Shown: positions 1 through 7,377 of the stretch, one piece after another
Numbering within the stretch: the stretch's first letter is position 1
Layout of the letters: every line of letters begins with the position of its first letter
NCBI GenBank assembly: GCA_015485155.1
Contig: WFUF01000017.1
Location: 1 to 39,427, forward strand
Source of the DNA: Robiginitomaculum sp.
GTDB taxonomy: Bacteria; Pseudomonadota; Alphaproteobacteria; Caulobacterales; Maricaulaceae
DNA: 39,427 nt
Direction: 5' to 3'
The notes under the pieces: generated by a model
What the model was told of the DNA's origin: nothing
Seen by the model: the letters and a program-made list of their open reading frames with translations, nothing else
Databases searched by the model: none
Made by a program: the position numbers and the translations under genes

Positions 1-383
1 CATTGGTTGTGTTAAACCGGCTTATGCAAGACGACAAGCCAGTGCTTAACAGGAGCAAAATTAGTGTTGAAATTGTTTTTGTCATCAACAATAAATATCC
101 CAAAACAGACCAATGCCCTGCCACAAAATTGACTGGTAACAGGGCGCTGGCGGATAAAATCGTTTTAGTTATATGCCATGATCTTAAAGCGTGTAAACAC
201 CTTGACCCACCCGCAATGCGGGGGGGTTGTCAACCCATGGCTGTTATTTTCGACAATAAATAGAAATTAAGCTCTTAGCTGTACTGGGTTTGAACCTTAA
301 GTCCGGCGTGGACTTTCGGGTCGAGCGCGGAGTGACTGTTGGGGTAACTAAGTATTGCGTATACAACTTTCAAATTCCGTCAC
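1..383. other. Left-end region without recognised gene
   Basis: I recognise no protein or RNA gene here. The one longer reading frame (3-263, plus) has no familiar motif, no convincing ribosome site and no signal peptide. Two small hairpins are visible: CCCGC/GCGGG near 210-225, and AAGTCC (299-304) with GGACTT (310-315). Neither is followed by a T-tract, so neither is a good terminator. Confidence 0.5.
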
Positions 384-470
384 GTCGCATTTTTGAACCG
401 CAAAACTCGCCTCAAGTAGCGAAGCGGTAGCGCAAGCAAGAGCTTCCCACTTTTGCTAAAAATGCTCTTT
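384..470 (-). repeat. Dispersed repeat, inverted copy
   Basis: Read on the minus strand, this stretch starts with AGCATTTTTAGCAAAAG plus GTGGGAA (rc of 444-466). It continues through a GCGCTACCGC..GCTACTTGAG core and ends with GCGG..CAAAAATGCGAC (rc of 384-400). The same modules in the same order occur at 39253-39427 on the plus strand, so the two ends of the window carry inverted copies. The repeat touches the stop codon of ettA (469-471). The module resembles the AAAAGTGGGAACCGG-type intergenic repeats widespread in Alphaproteobacteria; that link is from memory. Confidence 0.8.
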
Positions 471-2133
471 AGCGACTGAATTTCTGGAATTTGATGCGTT
501 TTGGAATATCAGCATCAGGGCCAAGGCGGCGTTTTTTATCTTCTAGATAATCAGCAAAATTACCTTCAAACCATTCCACATGACTATCGCCTTCAAAGGC
601 AAGAATGTGGGTGGCAATGCGGTCGAGGAAGAAACGGTCATGAGAGATCACTACGGCACAACCGGCAAAATTCTCAAGACCTTCTTCCAGCGCCGCCAGT
701 GTTTCCACATCCAGATCATTTGTCGGCTCATCCAACAGCAGTAGATTGGATTCATTGCGCAACATTTTAGCCAGATGCACCCGATTGCGCTCACCCCCGG
801 ATAGTTTGCCAACTGGCTTTTGCTGATCGGATCCTTTGAAGTTAAATGAACCCACATAGGCCCGCGAGGATATTTCACGTTTTCCCAGCTCAATGATATC
901 ATTGCCGTCGGAAATTTCCTCCCATACGGTTTTACTGTCATCAAGGGCATCGCGGCTTTGATCCACATATCCAAGTTTTACCGTCTCACCGATCTTAAAT
1001 GATCCTGCATCTGGTTTTTCACTGCCAATGATCATTTTGAACAAGGTGGATTTACCAGCGCCATTAGGCCCGATTACGCCAACAATCCCGCCCGGAGGAA
1101 GCCTGAAACTCAAATCTTTGATTAACAGCTTATCTCCAAAGCCCTTGCTTAAATTTTCAGCCTCAACCACAATTCCGCCAAGACGGGGGCCGGGTGGAAT
1201 GGTAATTTGCGCAGTGGATACGGTTTCGCGCTGGGCCTTGTTGCGCATTTCCTCATAGGCATTTATCCGGGCTTTGGACTTTGCCTGCCGTGCGCGCGGG
1301 CTTGATCTGATCCACTCTAATTCCTTGCTAAGAGCCTTGGCCCGGCTTTCTTTCTCCCGTCCTTCCTGAGCCATGCGTTTTTCTTTTTGCTCAAGCCAGG
1401 AAGAATAATTGCCCTCATATGGGATACCCTGACCGCGATCCAGCTCTAACGTCCAATTTGTCAGATTGTTCAGGAAATACCGGTCATGGGTAACCAGAAT
1501 CACTGCCCCCTTGAACTCGGATAAGTGATGCTCCAGCCATGCTACACTCTCTGCGTCCAAATGGTTGGTCGGCTCATCCAGCAAGATTAAATCCGGCTCG
1601 GACAGCAATAATCTGCACAAGGCTACTCGGCGTAATTCTCCGCCTGAGAGGTTGGCCACGCTGGCCTGTGCCGGCGGGCAGCGCAGTGCCCCCATTGCCA
1701 TTTCAATTTTGCTGTCAATGTCCCAGGCTCCGGCCGCATCCACCTTTTCCTGCAATGCGGTCATTTCTTCCATAAGATCATCAGAATAATCTTCTGCCAT
1801 TTTAGCTGCCACAGCATTGAAACGGTCGAATAATATCTTGTCGGCGCATTCAGCAATTACATTTCCCCAGACATCAAGTTCAGGATCAAGCTGTGGTTCC
1901 TGTGGCAAATATCCTGCGCGGGCCCCTTTGGCTATTTGGGCATCACCGGAAAAATCCGTGTCATGTCCAGCCATAATTCTCAACAATGTGGATTTACCAG
2001 AGCCGTTAACTCCGACAACACCGATTTTGGCATCGGGAAAAAACGACAGGGAAACCCCATCCAATACCTTTTTGCCGCCGGCAAAGGTCTTTGACAGTTT
2101 GTGCATATTGAAAATGTATTGGTAGGAGGCCAT
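469..2133 (-). CDS. ettA: ABC-F ATPase EttA (energy-dependent translational throttle)
   Basis: This is a cytoplasmic ABC-F ATPase of 554 aa, the usual EttA length. It has two nucleotide-binding domains and no membrane segments. Domain 1 has Walker A GVNGSGKST (41-49), signature LSGGE (162-166) and Walker B DEPTNHLD (from 186). Domain 2 has GPNGAGKST (355-363), LSGGE (444-448) and DEPTNDLD (from 468). The insert at about 95-140 fits the EttA arm. The basic linker at about 242-322 fits the P-site tRNA interaction motif. Known EttA binds the ribosomal E site and gates the first elongation step according to the ATP/ADP ratio. AAGGA lies upstream of the chosen ATG. The gene diverges from the S9-fold lipoprotein gene, and its 3' end abuts the dispersed repeat. 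Confidence 0.95.
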   Translation of the reverse strand: MASYQYIFNMHKLSKTFAGGKKVLDGVSLSFFPDAKIGVVGVNGSGKSTLLRIMAGHDTDFSGDAQIAKGARAGYLPQEPQLDPELDVWGNVIAECADKILFDRFNAVAAKMAEDYSDDLMEEMTALQEKVDAAGAWDIDSKIEMAMGALRCPPAQASVANLSGGELRRVALCRLLLSEPDLILLDEPTNHLDAESVAWLEHHLSEFKGAVILVTHDRYFLNNLTNWTLELDRGQGIPYEGNYSSWLEQKEKRMAQEGREKESRAKALSKELEWIRSSPRARQAKSKARINAYEEMRNKAQRETVSTAQITIPPGPRLGGIVVEAENLSKGFGDKLLIKDLSFRLPPGGIVGVIGPNGAGKSTLFKMIIGSEKPDAGSFKIGETVKLGYVDQSRDALDDSKTVWEEISDGNDIIELGKREISSRAYVGSFNFKGSDQQKPVGKLSGGERNRVHLAKMLRNESNLLLLDEPTNDLDVETLAALEEGLENFAGCAVVISHDRFFLDRIATHILAFEGDSHVEWFEGNFADYLEDKKRRLGPDADIPKRIKFQKFSR

Positions 2134-2306
2134 TGGGTCAGTATTCCTTAGGGTTAAATCATAATTGCCTTCTATAGATAGGCGGTAGCCAAAGCAATAT
2201 TCCTGATTGTGCTATATGCATTTTTCATCAATGTATGAACAGTTTTTAAGTACGTTTTGTTCAAAGAAGATGATAGTTTAGACGGATAACGGATTTTGTA
2301 GAACTC

Positions 2307-4367
2307 ATGCGCTTTAAGTCAGGTTTTTTTCTTTCCATATTTTTGCCAGGTATTCTGGTGCTGCTGGCAGCTTGTAAGGACAAAACCGCTTCGGTTTCCA
2401 AGATTGATGCCAAGCTTGCACCGCCTGCGCAAGGCACAGTTCTGGCCCGCAAACTCCTGTTTCAGCCACCGGTGCAGTTTCAGGGTCGAATAAGTCCAAA
2501 TGGAGCAAAGGTTTCATGGCTTTCCAATGTTGATGGTGCCTTAAACCTGTTTGTTGCAGATGCCAGTGATCCATTATCTGCCCGGCAGTTTACGCGAGTA
2601 TCACAAGGTGTTGCGGTTCATGAATGGAGCCCTAATTCAGCATTTATTTTATTTACCACCCATGCCAAAAACAAACACAATCACAAAACATTTTCATTGA
2701 ATATATATTCCGGGGAAATAGTACCACTTGGCCCCAAACAGGAACAGATAAACATTTCCCTGCAAAAGGTTTCTCGTAACTGGCCAAATACGGCACTGGT
2801 TGAGATCAATGACCGTGATCCAAACTGGGGCGATTTGTACCGGATAAATCTGAATACCGGCAAGCGGAAACTAATTCGCAAAAACCCGGGTTTTTCCAAA
2901 TGGGTGGCGGATGATGATCTTAATCCGCGCATTGGCATAAAGGAAAATCCAGATTCTACCGCCGATTGGATATTATTGCTTGATGATGGACAAATGCGGC
3001 CCTTTTTTCACGTCAAGGCGAATGAGAGGCGCGGAACCAGGCCTTTGCGAATTGATCCGACAGGTACGGTTTTGTATTTTCTGGATCAGCGAGGCCGTGA
3101 CCACAGCGTGTTTGCTTCACTGAACCTGGTCAATGGACGCATCGAAGTATTAGGAGAGGCAGCGGGTTTTTCGGTGCAACGTGTGGTGTTTCATCCGGTA
3201 ACCGGCATGCCTTTAGCATGGTCATACAATGCGGACGTTCCCAAATGGGTCGCACTTACACAGGATTTCCAGCCTGTTCTGGATTTAGCAATCAGGGAGG
3301 TGGGGCCTAATTTTCAGGTTCTGGCCAGCACATCGGATATGATGAGGATGGTTTTATACTCTAGCCATCCAGATAAGCCCGGTAAATATTCGCTGCTTGA
3401 GCGTAATCGGCAGAACATTTCCACATTCTTTGAAACTGCGCCCGATGCTCTTAGCTCAGGTAAAAGCCGAACAATCATTGTCGACATTCCGGCACGAGAC
3501 GGCTTTTTGCTAACAGGGTATCTGTCACCGGCAACAGGTCTTGATCCAGACAAGCCAAAGAAAGGGCCGCTTGTGGTATTGCCGCAACCATGGCCCGGAT
3601 CACGAATGACCTACAGCTATGACCCTCAGATTCAATGGATGAACTCCAGAGGGTATTCCGTATTGGAGGTTAATACCAGAGGCGCCGGCAATATGGGAGT
3701 GGAGTATGATAACCAAAGCACGGGCCAGTATCTGAAACATGCCCCGAATGATTTGATTGACAGCGCCAATTGGGCGATTGCTGCCGGCTGGGCCGGTTCA
3801 GATAATGTCGCCAGCATTGGCACAGGTTTTGGCGGATTGAATGTTTTGCAAGCTCTGGCTCAAACCAATAACCCGTTTGCATGTGCTGTAACTTTGGACG
3901 CGGTAATAAATGTGACAAATACTTTTGACTGGTTAAGCCGCCGCAAATCCCAATCCGGTTCACGAGTATGGGCATTATTAAGCCAAACTAGCAGACAAGC
4001 AGCGCAGGAACTGGCCGATAGCCTGTCACCCATCTATCAAACAGGAACAATCAACGCCTCCTTGTTGATGTTGCACTCAAACCGGATGCCGCGCGTGTCA
4101 TTACCTGACTCGCTGCAATATGCAGAACAGGCAAAAGCCAAAGGTACTGAAGTCACACTGGCGGTGCTGGAAGGTGAGTTTGAGGCGTGGTATGAGAACA
4201 AGCTGATTGCTCCGGCGCTTACCCTGTCAGAGTCATTTCTTGCAGAATGTCTTGGTGGGGCAGCAGAGCCAATCGGAGATGATTTATCCGGTGTAAATGT
4301 CAGCTTTCCGGTTGGAGGCGAGCATTTTAAGCCCCTGCTAAGTTCTACAGGAAAATCCTCCAGGTAA
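2307..4367 (+). CDS. S9 prolyl-oligopeptidase-fold lipoprotein, probably catalytically dead
   Basis: A 686-aa protein with a type II signal peptide and lipobox L20-A21-A22-C23, so it is probably a membrane-anchored periplasmic lipoprotein. Residues about 45-380 look like a WD40/TolB-like beta-propeller (repeated SPNG..WLSN, DASD, DRDPNW-type segments). Residues about 390-650 look like the S9 alpha/beta-hydrolase domain. The nucleophile elbow, normally GxSxGG, reads G505-T-G-F-G-G510, so glycine replaces the serine. The acid loop, normally GxxDxRVP, reads SNRMPRV (591-597), without Asp. The histidine segment, normally EGHGF, reads EGEFEAW (622-628), without His. Family membership is by fold and motif positions. 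Loss of activity is inferred. It stands alone, divergent from ettA; a binding or scaffold role is possible. Confidence 0.75.
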   Translation: MRFKSGFFLSIFLPGILVLLAACKDKTASVSKIDAKLAPPAQGTVLARKLLFQPPVQFQGRISPNGAKVSWLSNVDGALNLFVADASDPLSARQFTRVSQGVAVHEWSPNSAFILFTTHAKNKHNHKTFSLNIYSGEIVPLGPKQEQINISLQKVSRNWPNTALVEINDRDPNWGDLYRINLNTGKRKLIRKNPGFSKWVADDDLNPRIGIKENPDSTADWILLLDDGQMRPFFHVKANERRGTRPLRIDPTGTVLYFLDQRGRDHSVFASLNLVNGRIEVLGEAAGFSVQRVVFHPVTGMPLAWSYNADVPKWVALTQDFQPVLDLAIREVGPNFQVLASTSDMMRMVLYSSHPDKPGKYSLLERNRQNISTFFETAPDALSSGKSRTIIVDIPARDGFLLTGYLSPATGLDPDKPKKGPLVVLPQPWPGSRMTYSYDPQIQWMNSRGYSVLEVNTRGAGNMGVEYDNQSTGQYLKHAPNDLIDSANWAIAAGWAGSDNVASIGTGFGGLNVLQALAQTNNPFACAVTLDAVINVTNTFDWLSRRKSQSGSRVWALLSQTSRQAAQELADSLSPIYQTGTINASLLMLHSNRMPRVSLPDSLQYAEQAKAKGTEVTLAVLEGEFEAWYENKLIAPALTLSESFLAECLGGAAEPIGDDLSGVNVSFPVGGEHFKPLLSSTGKSSR

Positions 4368-4659
4368 AGCCGGAAATTTGCTAAAATTGCCAATTATGGC
4401 TTGCAAAAACATGTCTGCTGCTTTTTCCATGGGACAGATAAGACAAATCCAGCAAAACCATATCAATGATCTGCTGGTTACGATTAAAGTTAAAATCGTC
4501 CGAAACCCCTGAAATTATTGGGCTTGAAAAGAAATATTTACCTGTCAAAGAGCTTCTGTTTCGGGGCTTGGCCCCAACTCTTACATTATAACAGTTTTTG
4601 GGCAGGCGGGCGCCTTTTGCACTTATCCCCTTATCCCAAGGGTCAGCCAGTATAGAGAA
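4368..4659. other. Intergenic stretch left of the mobile element
   Basis: I see no gene and no trace of ftsZ, which would normally sit on the far side of ftsA. A GTTTCGGGGCTTGGCCCCAA segment (about 4558-4577) can form a short GGGGC/GCCCC hairpin, but no T-tract follows. An extra copy of the element-end motif AAGGGTCA lies at 4638-4645, 12 bp outside the next copy. Confidence 0.4.
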
Positions 4660-4678
4660 GGGTCGTTTAAGGGTCATC
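4660..4678 (+). repeat. Left terminal inverted repeat of the IS1595 element
   Basis: GGGTCGTTTAAGGGTCATC. It differs at one base from the right end read inward (7319 to 7301). The unit AAGGGTC occurs twice inside the repeat at an 11-bp step (from 4658 and from 4669). A third copy lies further out at 4638. Confidence 0.8.
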
Positions 4679-4808
4679 TGATTATCAAAAAGTGCTGTTT
4701 TGGTATGATCACAGGGGATATCAAGTATCACCCAAGGGACAGTAAAATTTAGGCGTATGTGTATTTGATAAACCCAACCATTGGTGCTATTTGGGAATAG
4801 CTGCCATA

Positions 4809-4823
4809 ACCTACGTTGTAGGT
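4809..4823 (+). other. Perfect small hairpin before the tRNA-like sequence
   Basis: ACCTAC (4809-4814), loop GTT, GTAGGT (4818-4823). It lies 7 bp before the tRNA-like start. A weak promoter-like pair TTGATA/TATTTG with a 17-bp spacer lies just upstream (about 4767-4795). Confidence 0.35.
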
Positions 4824-4830
4824 GCATTAT

Positions 4831-4904
4831 GGCCCTATAGCTCAGTTGGATATAGCACCCCTTTCGCAAGGTGGAGGTCGCGAGTTCGAGTCCTGCTAGG
4901 TTTC
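4831..4904 (+). pseudogene. Degenerate tRNA-like sequence (anticodon position reads CGC)
   Basis: The cloverleaf order is recognisable. Acceptor 5' GGCCCTA is followed by a D-arm starting GCTCAGTTGG, then anticodon stem CCCCT, loop TTCGCAA and stem GGTGG. The variable AGGTC is followed by T-arm GCGAG-TTCGAGT-CCTGC and acceptor 3' TAGGTTT. Each stem has defects: the acceptor has two G-U pairs and one mismatch, the anticodon stem and T-stem have one mismatch each, and the D-stem is imperfect. No CCA is encoded (GCC follows). The D-loop GGATA style resembles tRNA-Arg, while the anticodon triplet CGC would mean Ala, so the isotype is uncertain. It lies inside the element ends and is followed by a terminator on the same strand. 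It may be a relic or an element-borne tRNA mimic. Confidence 0.6.
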
Positions 4905-4918
4905 GCCGCAAGGCAAGA

Positions 4919-5053
4919 TTAGCTCGGAGATTTATCTGCGGGCTTTTCTTTTACCAGTTTCTTTAATTTGGCATGAAAGTCCTTTTCAGACTCGTTGCAT
5001 TCAAACTCACGGGCGGCCTCTTTGAATTTGTCTATTTGTTTTTTATCAGTCAT
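4919..5053 (-). CDS. Small 44-aa conserved-looking protein, last passenger gene
   Basis: A charged 44-aa reading frame beginning MTDKKQIDKFKEAAREFECN and ending in a lysine-rich tail with KEKPADKSPS. Its ATG overlaps the stop of the PIN gene as ATGACTGA (5053-5046), which suggests translational coupling. It is probably helical and cytoplasmic, with no signal or membrane segment. I recall similar short proteins (K-FKEAAREL-C-ESE-F---LKK pattern) near accessory genes in Alphaproteobacteria, but no function is known to me. An antitoxin role for the PIN protein is possible but unproven; most antitoxins lie upstream. Confidence 0.65.
   Translation of the reverse strand: MTDKKQIDKFKEAAREFECNESEKDFHAKLKKLVKEKPADKSPS
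4921..4952 (+). terminator. Rho-independent terminator after the tRNA-like sequence
   Basis: The stem is AGCTCG (4921-4926) with CGGGCT (4939-4944), extended inward by AGA/TCT, and followed by TTTTCTTTT. The T-tract is on the plus strand, so it ends transcripts from the tRNA-like side. It overlaps, antisense, the last codons of the 44-aa gene. Confidence 0.6.
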
Positions 5054-5501
5054 AATCAAATGTACCTTGCTTAGGCGGTAATGGGTTGCGAATTTCTAGG
5101 CCTTCAAACAAAGAGCTTTTAGCAATAAGCTTTTTATCAAATGTCTCTATAACTGGAATACTAAGCGATAATGCAGTCGCCACATGGATTGCATCTTTAG
5201 GAGCAATGTCTTTATCCCAAACCAAATCTTGTGCATCCTCAGCTATTTTGCGTGTAACATTATGGGTTCTGATGTATGAGCGACGGAAAAATTTTCGCAC
5301 TAACTCAGCTCTATCTTTAGGTATTTTAGTTTGACCGCGAAGCCATAAAGACTCGGCAATTCCCAAAGTCGAGGTAACTATTAAAACTTCACCATTCCTC
5401 GCACGCTCAAGCGTGTGGCGGCACAAGTCAGCTTTGCCAACATCCTCTTGAAACCAGCCCAAAAATGCGTCAGAGTCCCAATATATCTTTTCAGCACTCA
5501 C
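5046..5501 (-). CDS. PIN-domain protein (VapC-like ribonuclease candidate)
   Basis: A 151-aa single-domain protein with the PIN layout: D9 in the first strand (IYWDSDAF), E50 (GIAESLWL), D103 (PKDAIHVATAL) and D122 (ETFDKKL). These four acidic residues are the metal-binding set of PIN nucleases. Length and motif order match VapC-type toxins, which cleave tRNA or rRNA. Its ATG overlaps the stop of the 247-aa gene by 4 bp (ATGA), and its own stop overlaps the 44-aa gene, so the three are co-translated. The family is clear. Toxin activity and the antitoxin's identity are inferred. Being a passenger in an IS, it could act as an addiction module. Confidence 0.82.
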   Translation of the reverse strand: MSAEKIYWDSDAFLGWFQEDVGKADLCRHTLERARNGEVLIVTSTLGIAESLWLRGQTKIPKDRAELVRKFFRRSYIRTHNVTRKIAEDAQDLVWDKDIAPKDAIHVATALSLSIPVIETFDKKLIAKSSLFEGLEIRNPLPPKQGTFDYD

Positions 5502-6241
5502 CCTACAGCCCTTAATATGCCCCTTACGTCACTTGCGGACGGTAAATCATCATCGCTTGGCATGACTTCAAAGGAATGGACATTCATGCTTATAGGCGTT
5601 CCATTCTTGCGGTAGTGAATGACGCCAGACAGTTCAACACGCTTCCTAAAATTGGAGAGAGCCTCCTCTAACAACCCCTCCTCTAGATAACAGGTAATTG
5701 GATTATCAAAGAGTAAGTCTTTAACCTTAATGGTAAGGGAACGGCCATCCTGAATAGCTTGCAGCACTCCCTCTAATGTTCCGTAATCGTTGTAATCAGT
5801 GCGCCAATCTTCTTGAATGAGACGAGATATGTCTCGGTTGAGATGTATTGGCTTCTTTTTGATCCAAACCTTAACTTTGTTAGGGTTATCACCACCGTCT
5901 CTTACTAATTCGGATAGATGCTTTAGACTTTTAAATGCGCTTTCAGAGACCTGGCTTTCGTCGAAATTGCCATCAAGCAAGTTGCCAATATTGTCAGTCA
6001 TCTTGGAACATATTGCGTTTATCGCTGTTGTGTGGATGGATGTGGACGGAACCGCCGCCAAAACATTACTTCCGTCATTAACCTTTACCCGCCACTCTAT
6101 ATCATCTCCACCAACTGTGGTTTTGGTGACTTCATCAACGTAATTAAAAAAACTACGGGCAGCAGCAATGAACTCGCTAGGCTTTAAGTTAGCCCCGATT
6201 TCAATTGCAAGGTCGCTTGGTATGTCTTTAGCTGTTGCCAT
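5498..6241 (-). CDS. 247-aa passenger protein paired with PIN gene, function unknown
   Basis: A soluble 247-aa protein without signal peptide. The N-terminal part (1-120) is helical-looking and unrecognised. The C-terminal part (about 125-245) is beta-rich: Y153-GTLEGVLQAI, LTIKVKDLLFDNPITCYLEEGLLEEAL, RVELSGVIHYRKNGTPISM, then an acidic DDDLPSASDVRGIL tail. This C-terminal pattern reminds me of uncharacterised proteins encoded next to PIN genes; that is recollection, not a search. Its start lies 23 bp after the ancestral transposase stop (6265), and its stop overlaps the PIN start by 4 bp. An antitoxin role is the natural hypothesis. No DNA-binding motif such as AbrB or RHH is evident. Confidence 0.6.
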   Translation of the reverse strand: MATAKDIPSDLAIEIGANLKPSEFIAAARSFFNYVDEVTKTTVGGDDIEWRVKVNDGSNVLAAVPSTSIHTTAINAICSKMTDNIGNLLDGNFDESQVSESAFKSLKHLSELVRDGGDNPNKVKVWIKKKPIHLNRDISRLIQEDWRTDYNDYGTLEGVLQAIQDGRSLTIKVKDLLFDNPITCYLEEGLLEEALSNFRKRVELSGVIHYRKNGTPISMNVHSFEVMPSDDDLPSASDVRGILRAVG

Positions 6242-6264
6242 GAGCCCACTCTCTATTCTGGAAG

Positions 6265-7242
6265 TTAGGCGATTGGTGAGTCCCTGTAAAGCAGTCTCTT
6301 GCCAACAATCCCCGCCAACGCCGTATTTGTTCTGACAATATCATTAGAGCCTAGCGCTTCACGGTTGTTATACCGGAAGTTGTATTAAGCAAGATAGCGG
6401 TGCAAATGTTTTTCAGAACAATGCTGATAGATGCCCTTCATGCCGCGTTTAAAGATACTGTAATAGCCTTCCAATGTGTTTGTATAGACATAATCTCGTA
6501 CGTATTCACCGCGAGAATGAATGACCGTCTCGTGGCTTTTATATTCTTTGCCGACTTGAGGGTATAAGCGGCTTTCGTCAGTGATTAGCCGGGACTGACG
6601 GTCAACATTCTTGCGGACAATCTCACCAACACTACTTTTGGTGGCACGGTCAATGTTAAGAGAACGAATAGAACCGCCACGCTCAACTAGAGACACAACA
6701 ACATGCTTATTGGCAACACCACCAAAGCCTTTAATGCCGCGTTTCTTTGCCGCACGTTTCTTTTTCAGACTGACCTTGTTACCGAAATACGTTTCATCGG
6801 CTTCGACAATAGAACCTTCGCCACCCATAGGCGGCAAGTTACTAACTGCCATAGCTTCACGAAGGCGGTGTGCCATAAACCAAGCCGTCTTATATGTGAC
6901 TTCTAAAGTACGCTCCAATTGCTTAGCACTGATACCTTTTTTACTTCTCATCATAAGATATGCGGCCTGCAACCACTTGGTTAGGGGAACATGGCTACTT
7001 TCAAATACAGTACCTACGCGCACCGTGAACTGTTTGCGGCATTCCGCGCACTTCTTTAAGCCGTGACGCTCAACACCCTCTGGGTTCTTCTTAGACGGTT
7101 TAGAACGCACACCTTTTAACTCATATATCTTGCCACAGTTACCGCAATGCGGACAGGTGACACCATCAGCCCAAATAATGGACTCTAAATGCGCGAAAGC
7201 ATCGGCTTCATTGTGAAAATATGTCTTACTTAAAATACTCAT
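6265..7242 (-). pseudogene. IS1595-family transposase with in-frame stop
   Basis: The ancestral frame of about 325 codons is cut by TAA at 6385-6387 after residue 285 (HLHRYLA). Reading through in the same frame gives 39 more residues (YNFRYNNREALG..., ending at 6265) that match the family's C-terminal end. The Glu codon normally following LA (GAA) is thus TAA. Visible parts, numbered from the start at 7242, are a zinc ribbon C30-PHCG with C65-AEC68, and DDE residues D149 (EADETYFG), D222 (ITDES) and E258 (NTLEGYYSIFKRG). All catalytic residues precede the stop, so the truncated protein might keep some activity. I chose ATG 7242 over one at 7293 because the promoter's -10 lies between them. 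Confidence 0.88.
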
Positions 7243-7249
7243 AAGCCAT

Positions 7250-7278
7250 ATATTAGGTCTATGGATTGGGTTTGTCAA
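7250..7278 (-). promoter_or_regulatory. Transposase promoter, near-leaderless
   Basis: On the minus strand, TTGACA (7278-7273) and TAATAT (7255-7250) are separated by 17 bp, close to sigma-70 consensus. The expected start site, 6-8 nt beyond the -10, falls at or within 1-2 nt of the ATG at 7242, so the mRNA would be nearly leaderless. No ribosome site precedes that ATG. As no strong promoter was seen before the passenger genes, this one may drive all four. Confidence 0.7.
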
Positions 7279-7300
7279 GTATATATGCGCCAAAATTTAC

Positions 7301-7319
7301 GATGACCCTTAAATGACCC
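7301..7319 (-). repeat. Right terminal inverted repeat of the IS1595 element
   Basis: Read inward it is GGGTCATTTAAGGGTCATC, matching the left end at 18 of 19 bases. Just outside, 7320-7343 is an imperfect 12-bp tandem (TTGCGTGTGGCC, TTGCGTGTGACC). A further AGGGTCA lies at rc of 7339-7345, so the exact outer border is uncertain by about 25 bp. Confidence 0.8.
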
Positions 7320-7377
7320 TTGCGTGTGGCCTTGCGTGTGACCCTCACCCGCAACCGTCACTTGCGAATTTAGCGCT

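Larger units (their letters stand above)
4660..7319 (-). mobile_element. IS1595-family element with passenger genes, about 2.66 kb
   Basis: The ends are inverted: GGGTCGTTTAAGGGTCATC at 4660-4678, and rc of 7301-7319 reads GGGTCATTTAAGGGTCATC (18 of 19 match). Between them, all on the minus strand in order, lie an IS1595-type transposase, a 247-aa protein, a PIN-domain protein and a 44-aa protein; a tRNA-like sequence lies on the plus strand. The usual 8-bp target duplication is not seen: flanks 4652-4659 and 7320-7327 differ. By eye the interior is more AT-rich than the dcw genes. Passenger-carrying members are known in the IS1595 family. With the transposase interrupted, the copy is probably not autonomous. 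The right end lies 58 bp beyond the ftsA stop. Confidence 0.8.

Noticed and set aside
3-263. 86-codon plus-strand reading frame at the window start
   Set aside because: No motif, no ribosome site, low-complexity composition, and the window edge may truncate the context.
296-316. AAGTCC/GGACTT hairpin as ettA terminator
   Set aside because: No T-tract follows on either strand, and it lies well beyond the gene end.
255-345. tRNA-like T-arm on the minus strand (GGTTCAAACCC)
   Set aside because: Only the T-arm-like piece is visible; no matching acceptor, D-arm or anticodon arm.
4368-4659. Possible ftsZ remnant next to the element
   Set aside because: No frame on either strand gives FtsZ motifs such as GGTGTG.
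4381-4911. 176-codon minus-strand reading frame
   Set aside because: It runs antisense through the tRNA-like sequence (its start reads as translated tRNA antisense) and across the element's left end, so it is not a real gene.
4652-7327. 8-bp target-site duplication around the IS1595 element
   Set aside because: The 8-bp flanks do not match at either the inner or the outer candidate borders (best case about 4 of 8).
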